NCBI GenBank assembly: GCA_963693365.1 | Contig: CAVNZM010000001.1 | Span: forward strand, 12,152,001-12,216,000 | From: Amoebidium appalachense | Taxonomy: Eukaryota; Ichthyosporea | Direction of reading: 5' to 3' | DNA: 64,000 nt | Part shown: positions 45,310-60,732 of the stretch, one piece after another | How positions within the stretch are numbered: position 1 is the first letter of the stretch | How the letters are laid out: every line of letters begins with the position of its first letter | Program-made: the position numbers and the translations under genes | Notes under the pieces: model-generated | Database searches by the model: none | Told to the model about the DNA's origin: nothing | The model's input: only the letters and a program-made list of their open reading frames with translations

Positions 45310-46065
45310 ATGGTGAATGCCGTGGTGAGTATGGGTGGGAGGGTAGTGGGACACAACAATACTACTATTTCCCTGGAACAAATTGTGGCAGTACCTGGTA
45401 CTGGTTTCCGAGCGCAGGTGCAAACTTTTAAGGCAGAGGAAATGGAACAATGTCAAGTGGATACAAACGTTCTTGTGTTTTTTGAAGTGAAAAGATTTCT
45501 TCAAGCTGCTGGATATGTGGGAGAGATGGATGGCCGGATGATTGGGATTACAGGTTTCCTTCCCAGTGACTCAGAACTGCCGGAAGCTACAGTAAGTGTC
45601 TTTCCCTTTGCCCTTCCCTTCTTCCTGGGTTCCCTTAAGTTATTCCTTGCCCGCCGGGACCTGCTTTGCCTTTTGCTGGTTCTTTGGTCTTTTGACTCAG
45701 TGTCATGGCTTTTGCTGTTTAAATTGATTTTCTCTTCCCCCTCCCCAACCCCCCTCCCCCTCCTCCCCCTCCCTCAGTCCCCTCAGTTGCCGGCTCCCCC
45801 CCTTCCCTCCCGGCCCCCACCTCTCGCGGCCCTTCCTGGGCCCTGTTGTTCTTGTTTTTTTCACATCCGTCATACGTCGGTGGGTTGCTGTTTCCCTTTC
45901 TGTTTGATACGTAATTTGTGGTAGGGAGGGTTTCCTAATTATTGGTTTTGGTAATGAGTTTACTTTTTGTTTACCTTTTGGCTGTTGTTTTCGAATTCCT
46001 TATCCCTCTCCTCTCCCGCGCCGTCCCCTGCCCTCGTCTCCCCGTCTCTCTCCCCCTCTTCCGTC

Positions 46066-46110
<45 letters not shown>

Positions 46111-46573
46111 CGCTGTTCTCGAAATCTGTAAGTTCTAATCTTTTTATGACAGGAGTATCGAGTGTCGATTTCTGCGACGGGGACAGTTGGCAGCTTGCGG
46201 AAAACGGGAGACACGGAAAAGTCGCATGATTTCAAGTTGAACGTGCCCTTTTCCGGTGGGGCGACGGTTTACACTGTCAAGTTTGATGATAGCGCAAGTT
46301 ATCACAAACGCGATGCTGTGACACATTGAACCGTCTGAAAGTGGTCCATTGACGTTTGAAAATGGGAAACTTGTGTCGGTGCATGGACTACTTCAAAGTG
46401 ATTCCAGTGGCCCTGTCATTCGCGCGGGCAGTATTACGCCAATTTATCCCCCCAAGGAAACTTCTCGGCCACAGGCGTCAGCTGGAGGAGCTATGAAGCC
46501 AGCATATACCGGCACGCCAGCGTTTTTCAACCCGTATCTGAAAAGGAAGAAAGACTCGGAGAAACCTGAATGT
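45310..46573 (+). pseudogene. Two-exon gene of unknown family with a late frameshift
   Basis: Exon 1 is 45310-45591 (donor GTAAGT) and exon 2 starts at 46153 after TTATGACAG, in phase 0. Exon 1 includes TTISLEQIVAVPGTGFRAQV and VDTNVLVFFEVKRFLQAAGY. Exon 2 adds EYRVSISATGTVGSLRKTG and SGGATVYTVKFDD. It then meets TGA at 46327-46329. The next frame continues at once with HIEPSESGPLTFENGKLVSV and runs to a stop at 46573 with a basic end (NPYLKRKKDSEKPEC). The break is in an ACACA run, where losing one CA would explain it, so this is a frameshifted allele or an assembly slip rather than two genes. Exon 2 would otherwise give a 151-residue protein. The fold looks beta-rich; function unknown. The promoter has a clear TATA box. 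Confidence 0.55.
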
Positions 46574-46784
46574 TGAGATTTTTCAAGTATAGCATTGGTT
46601 CTGGATGTTATTATGTAAAGTCTCTGAATTGTAATACAGGGTTACGCAGTACGAAAAGAAGACGTGGGGTCAAGTTTAATGTATTTCATAGATCAAGTTG
46701 TTTTTGTAGGTAGACATGTGTGGTGGTGCAGGAAAAAAGATTTTTTTGTATGATGTAGTATTGGGATAGAGTTATTGAGTTATA

Positions 46785-47205
46785 TTATTTTATGACAAAG
46801 ATATGTTGAATCAAGCACGCAACCACTCCTAACGTATCTAATTTGTACTCGGCGCTTTCAACCGTTGCGGGGGGTTCTTTGCACAAGTGCTCTTTCCCTC
46901 CGAATGCTGTTTTCGCTGCCGAGGCAATGGCTTGACGGCGCTCTCTGTCACCCTGCATGACGGCTCGTTGCCAGTCTTGTAGGCTTTGGTTCTCGAGTCG
47001 AACCGGGATGGCCAAATCGTTGATATCGGCAGAGTTTGTTTGTTGCACAAGCCACTCCCATGGCAAATTTCCAATGTCTTGACTGCAGATGGCATCAGCG
47101 TACAATCCAAACTGACGCTTGTACTCGGGATCTTGGCACAGGGTGTGTATCTCAGTAGGATGATCTCTCTTAGTGGAAATGGCTAGATGCGGGTGCAATG
47201 TACCT
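46785..47205 (-). pseudogene. Helitron Rep exon with HxH motif
   Basis: The acceptor CCACAGTCAG at about 47206 joins in phase to the upstream exon. The junction reads ECQGRG then TLHPHLAI, the Rep motif in which two histidines around one residue bind the catalytic metal. Downstream is HPTEIHTLCQDPEYKRQF and QDIGNLPWEWLVQQTN, as in other Helitron proteins where this part precedes the catalytic tyrosines. No YxxxY pair is visible before the stop. The frame ends with QHIFVIK. Confidence 0.65.
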
Positions 47206-47439
47206 GACTGTGGATTAAAAGTAAAAATAGAAATAAATAAGAAAGCGGAAAGCAGAGAGAGAGAGGGAGAGATATAGAAAAGGAAAGAGGAAGGGGCAGG
47301 CAAGGGGAGGGAAGGGGGAGGGGGGGAAGGAAGGAAAGGGAGACTTGCAGTCCGGGCAAAGGGGGGAGGGGGGGGGAGGGGGGAGAGGAGGGTGATTAGT
47401 ATGTTTTAATGTATATGTTTTTACACACATCCATCTACA

Positions 47440-50133
<2,694 letters not shown>

Positions 50134-51949
50134 TGGCATTCCGTTTCCTCAGTGTACCCCTGTAGCTGTCCCAATACACTGCCGCCATTAAATATTTCGA
50201 TGAAACCCAAGTAATCCACGAAGAAGGGCATTCAGTTTGATTCCAAAATATCTCACAACAGCCATTGGATTGTTTGCAGCGTCACGTGCTCTATCGTTAA
50301 CTGATGGTAGATTTTGACTGTGGCCTAAATCCCCCATACAACGATAGAGAAGGGGGTCGAATGTTTCACCAAAATTTGTTGTTAACCAAATATCATAGGG
50401 ACCATCGTGGATAGCTTGGCTAAAAGCTTTGTGACGGTGACGCATTTTAGTCGCAACAGAACCTAAAACCCTACTCCCAGTGATATCAATGGCGTGCTGT
50501 AAAGCTGTTATGTGGGGGTTATGAATGTTCTGGTGCTCACGCGACGTTTGAACCGCATTTCGAAGCATTCAAAGTTTCGGGTGTTATTTGCCCGATGAGT
50601 GAACGGCTCTGCTCCGGCATGAGTCTAGCAGTGAGGCGAGACGAAAAAAAGTGATTGGTGCCTAGCAAGAATGTCAAGTGCCACGAACACGAATGCTCGA
50701 TGTGCACCAAAACGGCCCCCTCGGAGGTTCAGTAAGTGACTAATATCTCGTTGGAAAGTGGACCCTACCGGACCACCTATGCCAAGGGGAAACAAACTTG
50801 GGTAAGAGCCCGCCATGAGTTTTTCTAACTCGTAAAAATCCGTTATCGGATCGTTTCCTGCTGGGATGTTCAAACAACTTCCGGTTTCGTTTAGTAAATC
50901 TGCTGCTGTGCGTGCTCGGTGCTCTTTCTGTACATTGCTTCCCTCCGTATCAATCAACCCTGAGCCGTGTACAATCATTAACGGAGGTTCACTGGGCATT
51001 TCCGTTTCCGTTTCTTCCGATGTAGCCTGCACACAGTTCAGAACCGGTTCTGAATACTGTTCTCCGGATACTGAAGCAATGCATCCGTGTCGCACATTAC
51101 GTTGATGTAACCCCCAAGTCTATTGTACTTGAACAGGTCACGTAGACACGTCTCTATGTCGAACCACAAACAGTTGAGACGCATATACACATGCACGCGC
51201 GCTTGTTTTTGGTCCGGAAAAAAGCACCACTATGTTCCCTGCGGTATCTGCAGGAACACGGGGCAGTTTCTGCGCCACTCCACCTGGTGATTGAGGAAGA
51301 GTAATGACGTGTCCTTTCATTGCCCAATATTGTGTATCTTCAAGGAAGTAGGGCGACGATAAACGGCACAGGTGAATAGAAGACCGGTAAAGAGCAACAG
51401 CTCTCTCTTCTGCAAACGACAGGTTCCCAAACTTATTCAGTAGCCAATCCGATCCCAACCATTTAGGTCCGGCTAATGCGTAAAATGGAGCGTGTCCTTT
51501 TTTCAATGCGTCATTGCATGTTTTGCAGATGCGTACCATAATGTTATCAGTGTGTTGTTCAAGACCGGCGACCTCAATCAAACAGCCAGTTTCCCGAAGT
51601 TCTGTGAGCAACTCAGCCCGTGAATCTAGCTCAGGCCAACGCTCAAACAAATCTGTTTGCTGATTGGTCGGTTGCAATAAAGAACTATAAATTTCTGCAA
51701 ATTCAAGTGTTGAAATGCGCGCATAACACTCGAGTTCGGTACCAGCTCATCGCATACTGCACATGACAAGTGCATTGTATTTTCCGGACTTATCAACTCT
51801 CGGTAAATGTTCACTGATTCCTGCACAGTATTGGTACTAATGGCTGAGGGAAGGGATGTAGCCGTTTCGTGGATACTGTTCGTTGTCGTATCAGTCTCCC
51901 TTAAACGATATGCTAGTTGTTGCTCTCTTTCCTCCATATGATGTATCGC
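50134..51949 (-). pseudogene. Helitron Rep central region (DUF6570-like and Helitron_like_N), frameshifted
   Basis: Starts at a TGTGCAG acceptor at about 51950 (AIHHMEEREQQLAYRLRETD). A Cys pair follows (CAVCDELV), then a DUF6570-like part (ICKTCNDALKKGHAPFYALA, SFAEERAVALYRSS, MKGHVITLPQSPGGVAQKLP). Next is the stretch ending in a size-fixed PSLFPLGIGGP, RGGRFGAHRAFVFVALDILA, and the Helitron_like_N core (DGPYDIWLTTNFGETFDPLL, AANNPMAVVRYFG). The last part needs a frame change to read NGGSVLGQLQGYTEETECQG before the donor at 50133. Frame changes near 51680, 51145, 51065, 50620 and 50205 make it non-functional as read. Confidence 0.75.
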
Positions 51950-52640
51950 CTGCACATGCCAAAAAGTGCAATCAGATAGTACATCTTTGGGACTGGCACA
52001 ATATCAACCATTTCTCTTCCGGGCATTTTCCCTTGCCTCTAATTTTTTTCTTCCGTTTATTATTCCCTCCTCCCCCCTCCCCCCCTCCCTCCCTCCTTCC
52101 CCCCCTCCCCACCCCCCCCCCCCCTCCCCTTTCTCTTCTTCTATTCTGCTTTTTTTTTCATCATTGCCTCTTCCGTATCGCGTTCTTTTCTGTCCCTTTC
52201 CTTCCCTCTCTCCTTTTCCTGTTTCTTTCTTTTTCCTTCTCGTTGTCAGTTTAAAAAGTTATTAAAATAATTATGTATCAAGCTCAAAATTCCGTGCTCC
52301 TCTCATCTTCTATTTTTTCTTTCTTGCCTACCCCCTTCTTCACCCTTGAACTAAACGCCATTCCCACTTGTCCTCCCCTGTGTTTTTTTCGATTTTATTG
52401 TTCACCAGTCCTTTTTTCCCTCGTTTCCCTTTTCCCCTCTGTTTCCCTTACCTGTCCTTTTCCCTTCCGTGTTTCTTACTTTTTCTGTTTTTTTTCCTGT
52501 CCTTTCCTGTCTTTTTTCTTTCCCGTTTTTTGGAAGGAAGTTTAAGGAGGATATCCGCCAAGATTATAGATATCCGTAAAGCTCATAAACGGGAAACGAA
52601 AAACGAAGGGGAGGGGGGGGGGGGGGTTTCAGAAAGGAAT

Positions 52641-53185
52641 AATTTGCGCATATCTTGCCTGCCCCTCCCCCCCTCCTTTCCCTCCCTCTGGTTTCAAAAT
52701 CAACAATTCCTTACCCATTCCCCTTCCCTTACAGTGTTTCTTTTCTGCTTTTTCCTTGCCCTTACTTTTCTTTCCCCCTTTTTTGGCAAAAAACATCGAA
52801 GCAAGTAAGAAAGTAGAAAGCCATGAACAAATTAAAAAGAAGTTGTTTATGCATAGAGCTCAGAAGCAAGAAACTCCCGAAGCAAAATAAGTAAAGACCA
52901 AAAGGCGCGGAATAATTTGCGCATATCTTGCCTGCCGAGGCTCCCCCCCTCCTTTCCCTCCCTCTGGTTTCAAAATCAACAATTCCTTACCCATTCCCCT
53001 TCCCTTACAGTGTTTCTTTTCTGCTTTTTCCTTGCCCTTACTTTTCTTTCCCCCTTTTTTTGGCAAAAAACATCGAAGCAAGTAAGAAAGTAGAAAGCCA
53101 TGAACAAACTAAAAAGAAGTTGTTTATGCATAGAGCTCAGAAGCAAGAAACTGAAGAAGCAAAATAAGTAAAGACCAAAAGGTGA
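52641..53185. repeat. Near-identical 272-bp tandem duplication
   Basis: Units at about 52641-52912 and 52914-53185 differ at only a few positions (for example ATTAAAAAG against ACTAAAAAG, and a CCCGAAGC against TGAAGAAGC end). It lies in the intron before the second Helitron exon, just short of the donor at 53205. The high identity means a recent event or an assembly duplication. Confidence 0.9.
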
Positions 53186-53205
53186 AAGAAAAGTGTAAAA
53201 TATAC

Positions 53206-53646
53206 CCGATACTGTCTATTCTCTTCCACGTGCGATTCCCTGTAATGTTGTAGCTCTTCTCTGTGTGTGTCTCTGTATTTCCGCGCATCTTCCCTATGCG
53301 CTTCCCTGTGCGTATTCCTGTAGTTCCGCGCATCTTCTCTATGTGTTTCCTTATACTCTCGTGCTTCTTCCCTGTGCGTATCCGTGTACTCTCGTGCTTC
53401 TTCCTTGTGTGTGTCCCTGTACTTTTGTGCTTCTACCGTGTGCGTGTCTCTGTACTCTTTTTCTTCGCTTCTGTGCGTGTTTTTGAAATGTTCATTATAT
53501 TCGTGCTGTTTGGCACATATATCTTCTTTGTGTGCAGCATATTGTGCTCGATGTTTTTCACTACCAACATGTAAACGGCAAAAAGCTCCGGTTAAATAAG
53601 TTTCTTTTATACATCTACGAGGCCCCTGCATGGTAAAGGTGCCCAT
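53206..53646 (-). pseudogene. Helitron Rep N-terminal exon with degenerate Tyr/His/Glu repeats
   Basis: An ATG at 53646 opens a 147-codon exon ending at CGG|GTATAT. After about 45 residues with a Cys and basic patches it becomes roughly ten copies of a 10-residue unit of the type EEAREYKETHR. Variants such as EEKEYRDTHT and EDARKYRDTHR appear. The exon joins the next one in phase 0. The repeat is highly charged and probably helical. Similar charged repeats sit at the N-terminus of some Helitron-encoded proteins; here its role is unknown. Confidence 0.6.
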
Positions 53647-53919
53647 GTTCGTCTCTATAGCTACGTCAATAAACGAACGCGCACTGAGACCTAAATTTAC
53701 TAGTCGTATCCATTATTTTCATGAAGAAAAATGAAAAAAAAATGAAGAAAAATCTCCCTGAAACCTCCTTCAGTGAATTGTTCGGCAAAATGACATGTGT
53801 CTGGCAGGAAGCGCGAAAATGACACGAAAAGACACACATGTACAGGATGTCCGAGGCTCCTTTCTTAATTAAGCTTTCTCTAGCTAGAGATCTTCTGAAG
53901 TTCCTTCCCTTCTCTCTCC

Positions 53920-54101
<182 letters not shown>

Positions 54102-54400
54102 TGCCGGCCGGCCCCGCGATGCAACTAGTACAACTTGGGCACTATAAATACCCGATACCACGCCCCATATGATTGGCGTAATGCAAACGCACGCGCACGT
54201 GTTAACGTTCTTATAACACCTGGTGACGCGTGCGGGCTCCCTCTCTCGTCAGTTACCCAATACCATGCCCATAACTGTCGTTTAAGATGCAAGTACATCA
54301 AATACCACGCACACCTGTCTGTCACACCGTACTAGTGCTGCACCCAATACCACGCCCAGATTAATTGGCCCGCCGTGGACGCTTATCTCCCCAAAAACGA

Positions 54401-57391
54401 ATCGATATATTTGGTTACTCATTTTATCCACCAATCGGAAGAAGATGGTGTGATGATCGGCATCACACAGCTCTTCCTGTAGAAGCGACTATAAAAAGTC
54501 GCGTTTTTCGTTTCTCTCAAACAGTCTTTTCCTCGCCGCTTCTCTTAGGAGAAGCGCGCGTTAGTGAGGCCGGTCTAATGACCAAGACCAAAGCTTTTGA
54601 GCGCAGTGAGCGCTATAGTCAGTCGTGTAGGTCCCTAGACTTTAGCTATAATAATAGGCCCAGGAACCGCAGATCATTGAGACCGGATGCGCTCATGAGT
54701 TTTGCAAAACCCAAGTGGGGTTGTGTTTTGGGGTTGTTTGTGTAGCTGTAAGCACCTAGGCACGTCTGGCAACGTTAGCCCGTGTGGGCTGCTCGCGTGA
54801 GCATGTACTACAGCAGCAACGTGTGCTGCTCTCTAGTCCTAGTGTGGGCCCCGGCAGCAGTGGTCTGTGCGGGGGCGGCCGGTTATGTGTGCTCCCAGTA
54901 AGCCAGTGGGCGGGGTAGCACCTGCACCGCTCTATCAACGGGTGCGTGCGTGCCACGACGAGTGGGCGCGCGGTGGAGCAGCCAAGGACGTGCTCTTCTG
55001 GATTAAGTATGGCATCACACCCGAATGGTGCGCTGGGCCGTGGCACCTCCCCACGACATGGGGAGGTACCTAAACTTGGGCGAAGTTTCGGAGGAGGAGA
55101 CGTTGGTGGAAGTTGCGCGTTTAGTGGGTAAGGGCGCACTTGAACCCATCGACGAGTCCAGGAAGCATTGCGTGTCGACCACGTTTGGGGTGCGGAAACC
55201 AAACGGTAAAGTGCGGCTTATAATCGACATGCGCCCAGTGAATGAGTATGCCGTACAGCGGGGCCTCAAGTACGAGACGCTCAGTGACCTGCAGGTCATT
55301 GCTCAGCCAGGTGACCACGGCTTCAGTTTCGACCTGGAGGACGGCTACTTTGCGCTGGCAATTGCGCCACGGTGGCGTAAATATTTTCAGATTCGGGTTG
55401 GCGGCCAGCTGTATCAGTACACTGTGCTGCCTTTCGGCTATTCCCTCTGAGTCAGCCCATACTACTTCACGCGGCTCATGAAGGAGTTTGGTCGGCGTCT
55501 TCACCGGCGCGGTGTGCGCACGTTAGCGTTCTTGGACGACTGGTTGGTCGTCGAACGGCCGCTAAAGGCGCTGCAAACTCGCGGTGTTGTTGAGGGGGGA
55601 GCTCGAGACAACGGGCCTGAGCCGAAATACGGAGAAGGGCCAGTGGGAGCCCACCGACCACCTCGACCATCTAGGCATCCATGTCGACCTTGCCGCGGGT
55701 GTGTTGGCCCCTACCGCCACCTCTATGGAGAAGCTGGTGGAGGAGACCAAGCGGGTGATGGCCAAGGCTCGCAAGGGCAAGCGATGGGTGGAAAAGAAGC
55801 AAGTCGCCCGGTGGTTGGGGGTGGTCATGAGTCTGCGGGCTGCCACTCCTCACGTGCTGACGTTGGTGCGGCCAGTGTATGCCGCCCTACGCGGGGGGGA
55901 TTGGCGCAGTTTCGTTCGGCTTTCGGGGCGTCAGTTACGGATTATCGGTCGGACGCCCCAGTTCATTGGCCGGTTGCCTCGGGCGGAGATATGGCCCAAC
56001 CCGGTCACGGTTACGCTCATCACGGATGCCGCCACCACACACGGCTGGGGGGCCGTGCTTCAACTTGGTGGCGGGATCCCCTGCCCCTGCGCTTGAGGCG
56101 GCGGGCAGGTGGGCAGCCGACGACGCTCCGCGGGCGGCGGCGATTGCGGAGTGTGAGGGCCTGTTGGAGGCCTATCAGAGCCCTGCCCTACAGGAAGCCC
56201 TCCGTGGGCAGCGGGTGCAGTGGCAAGCCGATGCCCAGGCGGCCCTTGGGGCCGTGCGGAAAAAGGGCAGCGGCAGCCCCTCGATGCAGCGCATTCTGTG
56301 GCGGCTTCTGCAGTTGTGCCTCGACCACGGGTTGCCTTGGCCACAGGAGGTGGCCTACATCCCGGGTGAGCTCAACGACCGAGCAGATTGGCTGTCGCGG
56401 GTGGACCCCCGGCATGAATGGCAAGTCACGCCGGAGGCAGTCGAGCGGGTGGAGTGGCTGCTGGGCATGCAGCCCGAAGTCGATCGGTTTGCCACCCACA
56501 CCTCGGCAGTGAAGGCCGAGTTTAATGTGTGGGCCCAGGCAGGGGCCCCCGGTGGGATGGCAGACGGGTTGGCGGTGCCGTGGACGGCACCAAGCTGGTG
56601 GGCGCCTCCGTTCCCGCTGATCAAGCGAACGGTGGCCAAGCTGCAGCGGGAAGGTGCCGCGGGCATCCTCGTCGTTCCAGTGTGGGATACGGCGTCGTGG
56701 TGCCACGCCCGTCATTCAGGGGTTGGCTTCGGCAAGTGTGCCTCTGCGCCCCTCTGAGGTGATTTTCCCGCGCGGGGTGCGGCCGTGGCGTATGCAAGCA
56801 TTTCGTCTGGACGGCACCCCGGTTCCTGGGCAAGCTGAGGGGCCCCAGCCAGCCAGCGTAAGGCATAATAGTGTATGTCAGCCGGCTGTGCCTTAGTGGA
56901 CGTAGATAGCAGTTTGGTGTCCAAAATGATATATTTGGTAAATACTCATTTTGTCCACCAATCGGAAGAAGATGGTGTGATGATCGGCATCACACATCTC
57001 TTCCTGTAGAAGCGACTATAAAAAGTCGCGTTTTTCGTTTCTCTCAAACAGTCTTTTCCTCGCCGCTTCTCTTAGGACCCACCCACCCGCCCGCATTCTG
57101 TTTCCTCGCCATTTGCCTGCTGTTCTCAGCTTTATGGATCAGGGCTACAGTACTAGGTTGAGGGTAGTAGTGCTTGGTTGGGGGGGGGGGGGGGGGGGGG
57201 GTGATTTCTGTTTTCGGGCCCGAGGGCCTTATCTGTATTGATCTCGTGTGTATGGCCCCAGGGCCGGGAGTCAGTACATGTGATTTATTTGCGGCCCAGT
57301 GGGGGCCTGCGGGGACGGCAGCCGGGTGCTGCCTCTCATCATCAGACCGGCCATAAAGCAATCGAAAAGCAGTTTGGTGTCTAAAATCGAT
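54401..57391 (+). mobile_element. Ngaro/DIRS-type retroelement with split direct repeats, decayed
   Basis: Split direct repeats have the layout A1 (54407-54550), internal region, B1 (56908-56928), A2 (56931-57077), B2 (57368-57388), as in Ngaro and PAT elements. ATCGAT flanks both ends (54401-54406 and 57386-57391) and occurs once in the empty site (58155-58160). The internal region encodes a DIRS-like reverse transcriptase and RNase H but no recognisable tyrosine recombinase or methyltransferase. The element is therefore incomplete as well as frameshifted. Confidence 0.88.
54870..56757 (+). pseudogene. DIRS/Ngaro-like Pol: reverse transcriptase and RNase H, broken
   Basis: Pieces in order: PLYQRVRACHDEWARGGAAK; frame change near 55065; NGKVRLIIDMRPVNEYAVQ, GFSFDLEDGYFALAIAPRW and LPFGYSL; an in-frame TGA at 55448; SPYYFTRLM and the catalytic FLDDWLVV; frame change near 55575; LETTGLSRNTEKGQWEPT and HLGIHVDLAAG; the RNase H start LITDAATTHGWGAVL; frame change near 56090; YIPGELNDRADWLSRVD, VDRFATHTSAVKAEF and PSWWAPPFPLIKRTVAKL; stop at 56755-56757. 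The FLDD box and the DAA..GWGAV motif place it with tyrosine-recombinase retroelements rather than gypsy or copia. GC content is clearly higher than in flanking DNA. Confidence 0.85.
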
Positions 57392-57515
57392 GTTGCCGTG
57401 CACAGCTGTCGACGTCTGTCATGACTGCGCATATGCCTGCTGCAATCTCAGGCTGTTTGTGAAAATTTCCCTCTATTTTTCTTATATTTCAGTGCTCTCT
57501 CCCTCTCTCTCTTTG

Positions 57516-57695
<180 letters not shown>

Positions 57696-57719
57696 GTTCT
57701 CTCTCCTTTCACACTCACA

Positions 57720-57868
<149 letters not shown>

Positions 57869-58329
57869 TGCCGGCCGGCACCGCGATGCAACTAGTGGCA
57901 CTATAAATACCCGATACCACGCCCCATATGATTGCCGTAATGCAAACGCACGCGCACGTGTTAACGTTCTTATAACACCTGGTGACGCGTGCGGGCTCCC
58001 TCTCTCGTCAGTTACCCAATACCATGCCCATTACTGTCGTTTAAGATGCAAGTACATGAAATACCACGCACACCTGTCTGTCACACCGTACTGCTGCACC
58101 CAATACCACGCCCAGATTAATTGGCCCAATGGACGCTTATCTCCCCCAAAACGAATCGATGTTGCCGTGCACAGCTGTCGACGTCTGTCATGACTGCGCA
58201 TATGCCTGCTGCAATCTGTTTGTGAAAAGTTTCCCTCTATTTTTCTTATATTTCAGTGCTCTCTCTCTCTCTCTTTGCTCTTTCTCTCTGCTCTCTCTTT
58301 TCTTATATTTCAGTGCTCTCTCTCTCTCT

Positions 58330-58538
<209 letters not shown>

Positions 58539-58668
58539 CAATCCAAAGATGTCTGCCGATAGCCGCGTGAGTGCACACATGCATCTGTTCAGTACGACGC
58601 ATGGAATGTTCCAGCTGACATATGCGTGAGAGTTCGAATGACACGCACATGTTGCAGAATGTTCCGGT

Positions 58669-58731
58669 AAGAAGCGAGCGCTTTGATTCGCTGAAACATA
58701 AGAAGCGAGCGCTTTCATTCGCTGAAACATG
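58669..58731. repeat. 31-bp tandem repeat, two copies
   Basis: GAAGCGAGCGCTTTGATTCG followed by CTGAAACATAA, then a second copy with TTTCATTCG in place of TTTGATTCG. There is a CCAATCAGAC word immediately downstream. Confidence 0.85.
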
Positions 58732-58876
58732 TTCCAGCCAATCAGACTCAAACTGGGTCGCCGCGTTCTCCGATTGCTATGGATACTGGCACCCGATTGG
58801 CTGTACACTCTTTTTTTTTCTCACTCTTGGCATCTCACATGAGACCCGCTCTCCCCTTCCCCCAAACCCCTATTCC

Positions 58877-58977
58877 CAAATAAGCCCAATCTCCCTGACA
58901 GGAAACCTGTCACTGAAGGAGATTGGGAATAAGCCCAATCTCCCTGACAGGAAACCTGTCACTGAAGGAGATTGGGA
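58877..58977. repeat. Duplicated perfect hairpin, 49-bp unit twice
   Basis: Each unit contains an outer inverted repeat CCCAATCTCC/GGAGATTGGG and an inner one TGACAGG-AAA-CCTGTCA, so almost the whole unit can fold on itself. The two units are in tandem and essentially identical. The role is unknown. Confidence 0.88.
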
Positions 58978-60732
58978 ACAATTATTATAAAACGCAAGTG
59001 TTCTATTATGTATTTTGCTAACCGCTGGAGCATGGCACCTAATTTATGTGCGTATCAATATATAGAATAAATGAGCTTTTGCGTGACGTCACCAGGTTGC
59101 TATGGATGTGGCTTCGCCACACCAGAGACTTCTCCAATCGATTTTTATCACAGAGTTTTGTCAATAAAGAACTTATATACGTGGCTATTTTACTACCCAG
59201 TTTTACCCAGAAGAAATAGCAGTCTGTAAACGAAAGAAGGGCGATAGAAAAACTCAAAAGAGTCGAGACTACCCAGGATTATATGGGTACCTATATACGC
59301 ATGCATATATATGGCGTAGTAAAGCTAACAGACACTGCTGCGGGGCGGTGGGTCCGCGTGCGCAGGAGGCAGGGGGGGCAGGGGGGGTGTGGGAGGGGGG
59401 GGGGGGGGGGGGGGGGGGGCGCGGGAGAGTGGGTATGCCCACTTAGGGTTTTTATATAAGGTTTGACCTGTACCGCGACTCTACTCTATCTTTCACTGGT
59501 TTCAAACCCAGTTAATCAAACCCCGACTATAAACGTTATACATATTCGTTGTTTTTTGCCCCGGTTCCTCCCCCCCCTCCCCCCCCCCCCCCTTCCCCCC
59601 CCCTCCCCCCCCCCCTTCCCCCCCCTCCCCCCCCCCCCCTTTTCCCCCCCCCCTCCCCCCCCCCCCCCTTTCTCCCCCCCCCCCCCCCCCCCCTCCGGGA
59701 AAAGTACACACTTTAATTTTTTTTTTTCGTTTCTGTTCTCAAGTGGGGAGATTTCACTAGTTCAGTGGGGATATGATAACACAAACTTCAAAGTCTTAAG
59801 TGGGGATGTTGTGATACGTAGTATTTACATATGGTAAGATCTTCTCAGTTTGTGTTATGTTTCAGTTCATATGCTTAGTGTAAATGCCACACTCCTATTA
59901 TGTAAAGTGTAGCATCGATCTCCGATATGCTTGTATACTTGTAATCGTGTTGTATCGGCTTTAATCGTGTGTTGTAATATCGATTAGAATATTTATATGT
60001 GTGTACACGGATCCACCCACTCAGGGAGAGACGTGTACATGTTCGTGTGTACATAAATATCTCTGGTTATAGTTATGCTATTACTATCTTGTTTGTTGAT
60101 CTGTGCTCTCTTTTCCTTTCTCTTTCTCCTTCCTTATTTTCTTTTCTTTCTCTCCTTGTCTTCATGTGTATAATCGTATTTCTTTTCTACTAATATATGT
60201 TAGGTAGATTTGTGTTACTTAATACGTGTTCATTGGACGGTAACACACTTAGGCTACACTTAGAATAGCATGTGTGTTTAGACTTCATTAATTTACTTTA
60301 GTTTTCATGTGTTGCCGGGCTTTAACCAATCATCAAGGTTAAGTGTGATATGTCTGAGTCTTTGCAGTGTGTCATAGGTTAGAACTTCCTTGATGATGAC
60401 ACGAGTTGATCTTAACTAGTGTCTGTGACCTATCGTGTACGTCTCCGCGTACCAGATCTCTCTGAAAGCAATTGGTTCTTAGTGATTGGTTTCTATTAGA
60501 GATAGATCTGATTTCCGACTGGTCGGAAATCATGTATGGATTAGACTTAGAGGAATTTCAGGTATTTATTCGAAGATCAGAATAAATTGAGTTCAGTCGT
60601 GTCTAAACATTGATGTCTGTTGTGTACACTGCTCCGATCGTTCCGTGTTTTGTTGTTGTGTGTGTCTGTGGTGTTTTCACACTGCACCACTGTGTCTCTG
60701 CTTCCGTCCCAAATACTTATACAATTTAACAT
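58978..60732. other. Non-coding DNA upstream of the copia gag, possibly including its 5' LTR
   Basis: A G run at 59398-59419 and C runs at 59570-59692 interrupt otherwise unique AT-leaning DNA. From about 59700 to 60730 there is no gene. The position directly before gag suggests an LTR and leader, but the second LTR lies outside the window, and I could not find a clear TG..CA boundary or primer-binding site. Confidence 0.4.
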
